A stretch of DNA of 64,000 bases, from contig CM034599.1 in the NCBI GenBank assembly GCA_020091685.1, forward strand, positions 2,883,641 through 2,947,640, written 5' to 3'. Shown piece after piece: positions 61,501 through 64,000 of the stretch. This DNA is from Lutjanus erythropterus. Lineage: Eukaryota; Chordata; Actinopteri; Lutjaniformes; Lutjanidae. A program made the translations under genes and the position numbers. Positions within the stretch are counted from its first letter, which is position 1. Every line of letters begins with the position of its first letter. The notes below the pieces were generated by a model that was not told the DNA's origin, did no database searches, and was given only the letters and a program-made list of their open reading frames with translations.

Positions 61501-64000
61501 CAGGCTATGGACATGTTACACCCTGCCTTTTTAATACAAGTCGAGCCATTAAAAAAAGTGCACGATAGAACTGCATAAGGAAATTTTTAAATTTAGAAAT
61601 TTATTTGAATTGTATAAATTCAAAGCTGTTTTTTTCTCTCTTCTTTTCTTTTTATGCAGCCAGCCAAAAGAGAAGTACAATCTGTAATTGACAAAAAAAA
61701 TGATTAATACATCATTGTGTGGGTGTGACAGTCATATTATAGTGAAGAAGCAAAGTGTGGCCCTGAAGGAGCAGACATTAACACACAGCTGAGTGGTTTG
61801 TGGCATTGGGTGTGCGATTCCTCCACTGGGACAGGGTTTGAGTGACAGTGAAGAACATGCACATACTGTACAGAACGCTGCCAGCAGTCATCATTTATCT
61901 CCAGGAAACTGTCCTTTGCAGCTGTACACGCTCCCTCTTTCTTCTGCCTTTATGTGTCCTCTCATGAGCTGCTGGTATTTTAAAGAATAGAAGATAATGG
62001 AGACGGTTCTTGGCTTTATTTCTTGAGACTGTGTACTCGTCAGCCTCACAGCATCACACTGTGAATGTGAGAGAACGCAACCTCCCTTCATTAACAATGT
62101 GATAGCCTGCAGACCAAGTGTGAGGTCGTAGCCGACAGCCTATTTGTGTTAATTGTTAGCGGTGGTAGCCGTGGCGTGTGTGTGTGTGTGGGTGCGTGGG
62201 TGCCTGCGTGTGCACGCGTGTGTGTGGGCTGACAGCTGGCCAGGTTCGAGTTGGTCTAAAACCATGTGCGCTCTGTCAGGGTTGTACAGGCGCCTTCTTT
62301 AGGATTGATGAATTGCCTGCTTTCTTGATTAAACCCTCCGTCACTTCCCAACAAAACAAAAACCCCAACACAAAAAAAAGAGCGGAGTTGAGGGGAGGAG
62401 AGGTAACATGTCTGGGAAATCTGTCATCTGCAGTCACATCATGTACAGATGTGATGTGCAGGCGCTTTGACATTTATTACCAGAATATTAAAAACTAATT
62501 CACATTTATTTTGCAGCCCTCTTTCACTTGACAGTTCAAGCTCATTTGAAAAGTTATCAAGTTTTCATCGCAGCACCAACCTTTTGCTTTTCTTCACCAC
62601 GTTGCTTTGATCCACGCCAAATCCCTTTGCCAATTAGGTCTGTTATTCATGCATTGACAGAAAAGCAGGATATTTTAAAGGTAATTCAGCTTGCATTCAT
62701 GAAATGTGTCTAAAAAGCATGTGTTTGATAAAAAAAAAAAAAAATGTAAAAGTGCTGAAAAAGTCTAAAGTCTAAAATAAACCAATGTGACGTCCAGTCT
62801 TTCTCCATTACCTTACAGAACAACATATAGTATTCAGCAGACATCCACCTGATAAAAAGGTAAACGTAATAAAAAGTAATACATTTACATATCTATTGCA
62901 TTAATCAAAAATAAATCCTGACATTGGCCCTGATCTAACGTAATATGGAGAGCAATTATTTCCCTATCCATTAGAGGAACTTCAATTAACAGACACGAGA
63001 CAGTTCATCCTTCAGAGGAGGAGGGAAAAAAATAGGAGGCTCAAAATTAACTTGGGTTTGCAAAATATCTTGGCAGGATGACAGTGATTTTTGATTTTCA
63101 GGAAACAATATTAGAATTCTTATTAAACTATGTGCATCTGCTTTTAATTTGCTGCAAATAATTGGAAAATGCAATGGAGCTTTCCAATTAAAGCTCCACT
63201 TTATGCTGTTTAATAATACCCTCATAATATTATAGCTTATGAAATGACAGGTGAGTTGGTGTATGAATAAAACATAAAGCCCTGTAATAAGAGACAGAAA
63301 AAAAAAAAAAAAAACGAGACAGTTGTTGGGGGGCTTTTAAATGCTCGACATAATTTGCATATATTAATCTCCTCTTTTCAGCCTTATCAAGTATTCCACT
63401 GTATTTGAAGTTAAAATAGTCGTGACAGGCAGGGGTACGCTTCGTTTTTCCAAGGATTTATTACTTGTATAATTCTGGATCTTTAATAAGCCAATATGAC
63501 TGATCCTCTGAGTTCTGTGGAATTTGGTTAATTGTTCCAGATGGTGCTCACTGATTATGCAAAATTACTTTCTTTCTCCTCTTTTTCCCCCAACTACACC
63601 ATTTCTTGATTGACTAACATGGAGAAAAAAGATTATTTTTGGCGCAGCACTTTCATTAAGAGGGTTCTCATCAGGTTTCAAACAAAAGTTCCATCTTATC
63701 TCCCTGTGTAGTTCTGGGCGAGGCTGCGCGGAGGGAGGAGATCTGCCCGCTCTTATCTCAAACCGTGATGGATCTCAACTGCTTCTGCACCGCTGGGGTT
63801 ATATTTTAGAATAACACAATTCTTTAGGCTGAGGGATTAAAAAACATGACCTCTGGATAGTGACACAAAAGTTATTATTAGTGTACGCCGTTCTCTTCTT
63901 TCTCTTTTCTCCTCTTCTTTCTCTTGCAGAGATTGATGAAATTACTAAGCAGCGGGGTTGGTCCTCCACTTGCAGCCTGAGCTCCATCCACAACTCACTA
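40067..64000 (+). CDS. mvb12b: mvb12b, ESCRT-I subunit MVB12B (gene level, 3' end beyond window)
   Basis: Multivesicular body subunit 12B is an accessory subunit of ESCRT-I, which sorts ubiquitinated cargo into endosomal vesicles. Joining exons 40067-40159, 47407-47502, 50552-50642, 51669-51798, 52765-52875, 60747-60805 and 63930-64000 gives 217 in-frame codons without a stop. Stretches such as DADLWKDGLFKSKVTRYLCF, the MDMKVIDIKD segment, the RKRRLCVK segment and GEINSMGMWYRMG closely match human MVB12B as I recall it. Residues about 15-150 form the MABP (MVB12-associated beta-prism) domain, which in this family binds acidic membranes; residues 150-193 are a Ser/Thr/Pro-rich linker ending in RPDYEHQNS. 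The UMA domain expected at the C terminus lies past the right edge. The paralogue MVB12A is less likely because the DLWKDGLFKSK block is B-type. Which teleost duplicate this is cannot be told here. Confidence 0.95.
42313..42856. mobile_element. fold-back MITE with long terminal inverted repeats, TTAA ends
   Basis: TTAAAGTGATAGTTCACCCA at the left and, reversed, TTAAAGCGATAGTTCACCCA at the right; the match continues about 145 bases into each arm through CTCACCCCTGTGCTGATG and GAAGATCTCCAGTTCAC. The middle (42460-42710) is unpaired. Upstream, 42080-42200 (GGGGTGGGTGATGGAG...ACAATATTTT) looks like another hAT-like element next to or around it. Confidence 0.88.
43477..43542. repeat. (CA)n microsatellite
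   Basis: About 65 bases of pure CA dinucleotide in intron 1. Confidence 0.98.
43743..44195 (+). repeat. interrupted copy of the GGTTAGCTTAGCATAAAGAC-type repeat
   Basis: The start (GGAGTTAGATACCGCTGTCATG, 43755-43776) and end (GTGGGAAACAACTAGCCTAG, 44153-44172, then CTCTGTCTAAA) fit the family present at 34160. About 320 bases between them (43785-44105) do not fit and seem to be an insertion. A 134-codon minus-strand frame spans the insert and both flanks. Confidence 0.5.
46114..46410. mobile_element. hAT-type MITE, AGGGCTGCAAC family
   Basis: AGGGCTACAGTTATTTTCAT at the left and TAATCATTGCAGCTCTA at the right are the family ends. Inside are CAAGGTGACGTCCTCAAATG, CCCAAAGATATTCAGTTTAC and AATAGTTGGCGATTAATT, shared with copies at 58196 and 60006. 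Confidence 0.8.
47407..47502 (+). CDS. mvb12b: mvb12b coding exon 2 (codons 32-63)
   Basis: A long pyrimidine tract leads to the acceptor AG at 47405-47406. The exon reads VAQTTDGSDADLWKDGLFKS, then KVTRYLCFTRNP, the best-conserved part of the MABP domain. The 3' limit is uncertain: GT donors at 47503, 47509 and 47515 are all in phase 0 and all weak (no G at -1 or +5). Using the later ones would add two or four residues (VN, VNVN). The human protein has a longer stretch here, which mildly favours the later donors. Confidence 0.93.
47503..50551 (+). other. mvb12b intron 2
   Basis: 3.0 kb, more than a third of it filled by the hAT-like element at 48029-49263. The start depends on which of three donors is used. 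Confidence 0.85.
48029..49263. mobile_element. 1.2 kb hAT-like element
   Basis: The left end CAGAGATGGGCACAAATACA and the right end, reversed, CAGAGATGGACAGTATTTCA are inverted repeats. Flanks GTCATAAT (48021-48028) and CTCATAGT (49264-49271) agree at 6 of 8 positions, compatible with an aged duplication. Within it, 48190-48300 (GTTCAAAGTTATCTTTATTA...) looks like an inserted retroposon tail. No transposase frame recognised. Confidence 0.65.
50552..50642 (+). CDS. mvb12b: mvb12b coding exon 3 (codons 64-93 plus one base)
   Basis: The acceptor AG is at 50550-50551 and the strong donor GTAAGT starts at 50643. The exon reads GPDVVMDMKVIDIKDALPEG, then FTPVEETMDT, matching the VLVDMKLIDIKDTLP block of human MVB12B. 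It ends in phase 1, with one A carried into the next exon. Reading through the donor meets a stop within three codons. Confidence 0.93.
50643..51668 (+). other. mvb12b intron 3
   Basis: 1.0 kb, AT-rich, no element recognised; T-rich run at 50693-50716. Confidence 0.85.
51669..51798 (+). CDS. mvb12b: mvb12b coding exon 4 (codons 94-136 plus two bases)
   Basis: The acceptor AG at 51667-51668 joins the carried A to give K-E-T-A-M, aligned with Q-E-V-A-F in human. The exon continues RKRRLCVKISPRAAAETAVY, then DIQIVAKSKYHLVNYICIG, the second half of the MABP beta-prism. The donor GTGAGC starts at 51799 and the exon ends in phase 2. An alternative AG at 51669-51670 would break the frame, so it is not used. 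Confidence 0.93.
51799..52764 (+). other. mvb12b intron 4
   Basis: 966 bases, no element recognised. Confidence 0.85.
52765..52875 (+). CDS. mvb12b: mvb12b coding exon 5 (codons 137-173 plus two bases)
   Basis: The acceptor is CACAG ending at 52764; the donor GTAACA begins at 52876. The exon completes G137 and reads EINSMGMWYRMGDVPKRQPS, then a linker of QETSNMANSDAPPSTT. The GE(L/I)NSMG(I/M)WYRMG motif closes the MABP domain. Retention of the following intron would give a stop immediately after R174, leaving a MABP-only protein without UMA. Confidence 0.93.
52990..53700. promoter_or_regulatory. GC-rich, CpG-bearing intronic block
   Basis: Base composition is clearly richer in G+C than the rest of the intron, with scattered CpG and long frames on both strands (for example 52882-53340 minus). 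The frames have no motif and are probably a by-product of composition. It could be an intronic regulatory island or alternative promoter; nothing shows which. Confidence 0.25.
55150..55426. mobile_element. hAT-type MITE with perfect 8-bp target duplication
   Basis: TCACAAAT stands at 55142-55149 and again at 55427-55434, exact. The right end reversed, CAGGGCTGCACAATTAGCC, matches the family at 35866; the left end, GAAGGCTGTACGAATTATC, has drifted. 277 bases, no frame. Confidence 0.85.
57650..58009. promoter_or_regulatory. candidate conserved non-coding element
   Basis: Dense homeodomain-type cores (TGTAATTG, ATAATTTGAT, TATAATTGAATATT, GGATTAATTG, GATTAGC, TCTAATTGATT) and no repeat or frame. 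Sits directly before a duplicated block. Conservation needs a comparison with other fish. Confidence 0.3.
58010..58652. repeat. direct duplication of a 184-bp block, split by a MITE
   Basis: Copy 1 (58010-58193) and copy 2 (58470-58652) share long identical runs such as AGCAGCCCTGGAGGTTGCCT and TTTCATGAGCACATTTCACG and both end in ATATATAGATAAATAGCC. Differences cluster in the first 45 bases. Confidence 0.92.
58196..58460. mobile_element. hAT-type MITE copy between the duplicated blocks
   Basis: GATTAGTTGTTTGGTCCATA, CAAGATGACCTCCTCAAATG and AATAGTTGGCGCTTAATTTA place it in the family at 46114 and 60006. Both termini (TAGGGCTGCAAC / GTTGCAGCCCTA) are missing. Confidence 0.75.
58730..59120. 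promoter_or_regulatory. candidate conserved non-coding element
   Basis: Unique-looking, non-repetitive sequence with ACCTTTGAAAGG, GCAAATAAAT and AGAGATAAGG words, no frame. Weak evidence, composition and motif impression only. Confidence 0.2.
60006..60296. mobile_element. hAT-type MITE, AGGGCTGCAAC family
   Basis: TTAGGGCTGCAACAAATGAT at the left and ATTGACTAATCGTTGCAG at the right, with the family interior (CAAGATGACGTCCTCAAATG). The last bases of the right terminus are lost where the next element begins. Confidence 0.85.
60298..60665. mobile_element. hAT-like element, GGGGTGTCACAATA family
   Basis: GGGGCGTCACAATGTAGCGG begins the copy. Near the right, TAATATTGTTATTGCAAACT and GATAATCATGCTGTGA are typical inner/terminal words. 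Compare 6821. Exact right end not set. Confidence 0.55.
60747..60805 (+). CDS. mvb12b: mvb12b coding exon 6 (codons 174-193 plus one base)
   Basis: The acceptor CTGCAG ends at 60746 and the donor GTAAAA starts at 60806. The exon reads RRTTSRPDYEHQNSGNYAKT and ends in phase 1. It matches the human linker STRTDYEHQHSNLYA, which directly precedes the UMA domain. At 59 bases it is short, but the conserved DYEHQ core and agreeing phases make it secure. Confidence 0.88.
60806..63929 (+). other. mvb12b intron 6 (if exon 7 is used)
   Basis: 3.1 kb. A (GT)n tract lies at 62175-62228 and an A run at 63298-63314. Short frames around 61300-61530 overlap on both strands and show no motif. Confidence 0.6.
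62920..63590. promoter_or_regulatory. candidate conserved non-coding element
   Basis: AT-rich, non-repetitive, rich in GCAATTA, CCAATTAA, TCAATTAA, GCAAATAATTGG and TAATTTGCATAT words. Long open sequence without repeats just before exon 7 suggests regulatory content, perhaps for a neighbouring developmental gene such as lmx1b, which adjoins MVB12B in mammals as I recall. Confidence 0.3.
63930..64000 (+). CDS. mvb12b: probable mvb12b coding exon 7, cut by window edge
   Basis: A very strong pyrimidine tract (63887-63926) leads to the acceptor CAG ending at 63929. Joined to the phase-1 base of exon 6, the sequence stays open to the window end as E-IDEITKQRGWSSTCSLSSIH and on. The acceptor and frame support an exon. 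However, the human protein I remember continues from the DYEHQ segment straight into AISAMDGVPF of the UMA domain, so this may be an alternative or inserted exon, or an alternative C terminus. The donor or stop lies outside the window. Confidence 0.6.

Overview
The window reads as ordinary nuclear DNA of a ray-finned fish, probably a percomorph teleost. It is AT-rich, full of (CA)n microsatellites and short non-autonomous DNA transposons of types common in percomorph genomes, and it holds one recognisable protein gene spread over more than 24 kb by introns. No rRNA, tRNA, CRISPR array, operon or retroviral element could be supported. The organism call rests on my memory of repeat families and on protein similarity, not on a search.

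Positions 1 to about 36,500 contain no coding exon that I can defend. Open frames here are short, lack family motifs and often overlap repeats. What the region does hold is transposon remains: two copies of a roughly 600 bp fold-back element, a TTAA-flanked element, TA-flanked elements, a 1.06 kb hAT-type element with a near-intact 8 bp target duplication, an L1/Tx1-like LINE scrap, a long degenerate A+T tandem repeat at 11.2-12.6 kb, and several AT-rich, motif-dense stretches that could be conserved non-coding elements. From memory, the human orthologue lies between PBX3 and LMX1B with a large gene-poor interval on the PBX3 side, so a gene-poor flank fits.

From about 36.5 kb to the right edge, on the + strand, lies mvb12b (multivesicular body subunit 12B, an ESCRT-I component). 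Two candidate untranslated leader exons (ending at 36,656 and 37,302) sit in a GC-rich, promoter-like patch with YY1-like and ETS-like sites. Six coding exons follow at 40,060, 47,407, 50,552, 51,669, 52,765 and 60,747, with a probable seventh at 63,930 that is still open at the window end. Together they encode about 217 residues covering the MABP domain and part of the linker. The C-terminal UMA domain that tethers MVB12 to the ESCRT-I headpiece is not in the window and is expected downstream. All exon phases agree.

The most interesting points are the last exon, whose sequence does not match the human tail I remember; a cluster of three weak, same-phase donors after exon 2; a duplicated 184 bp intronic block separated by a hAT-like MITE; and clear target duplications that allow several elements to be bounded exactly. 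I found no sign of an undescribed multi-gene system.
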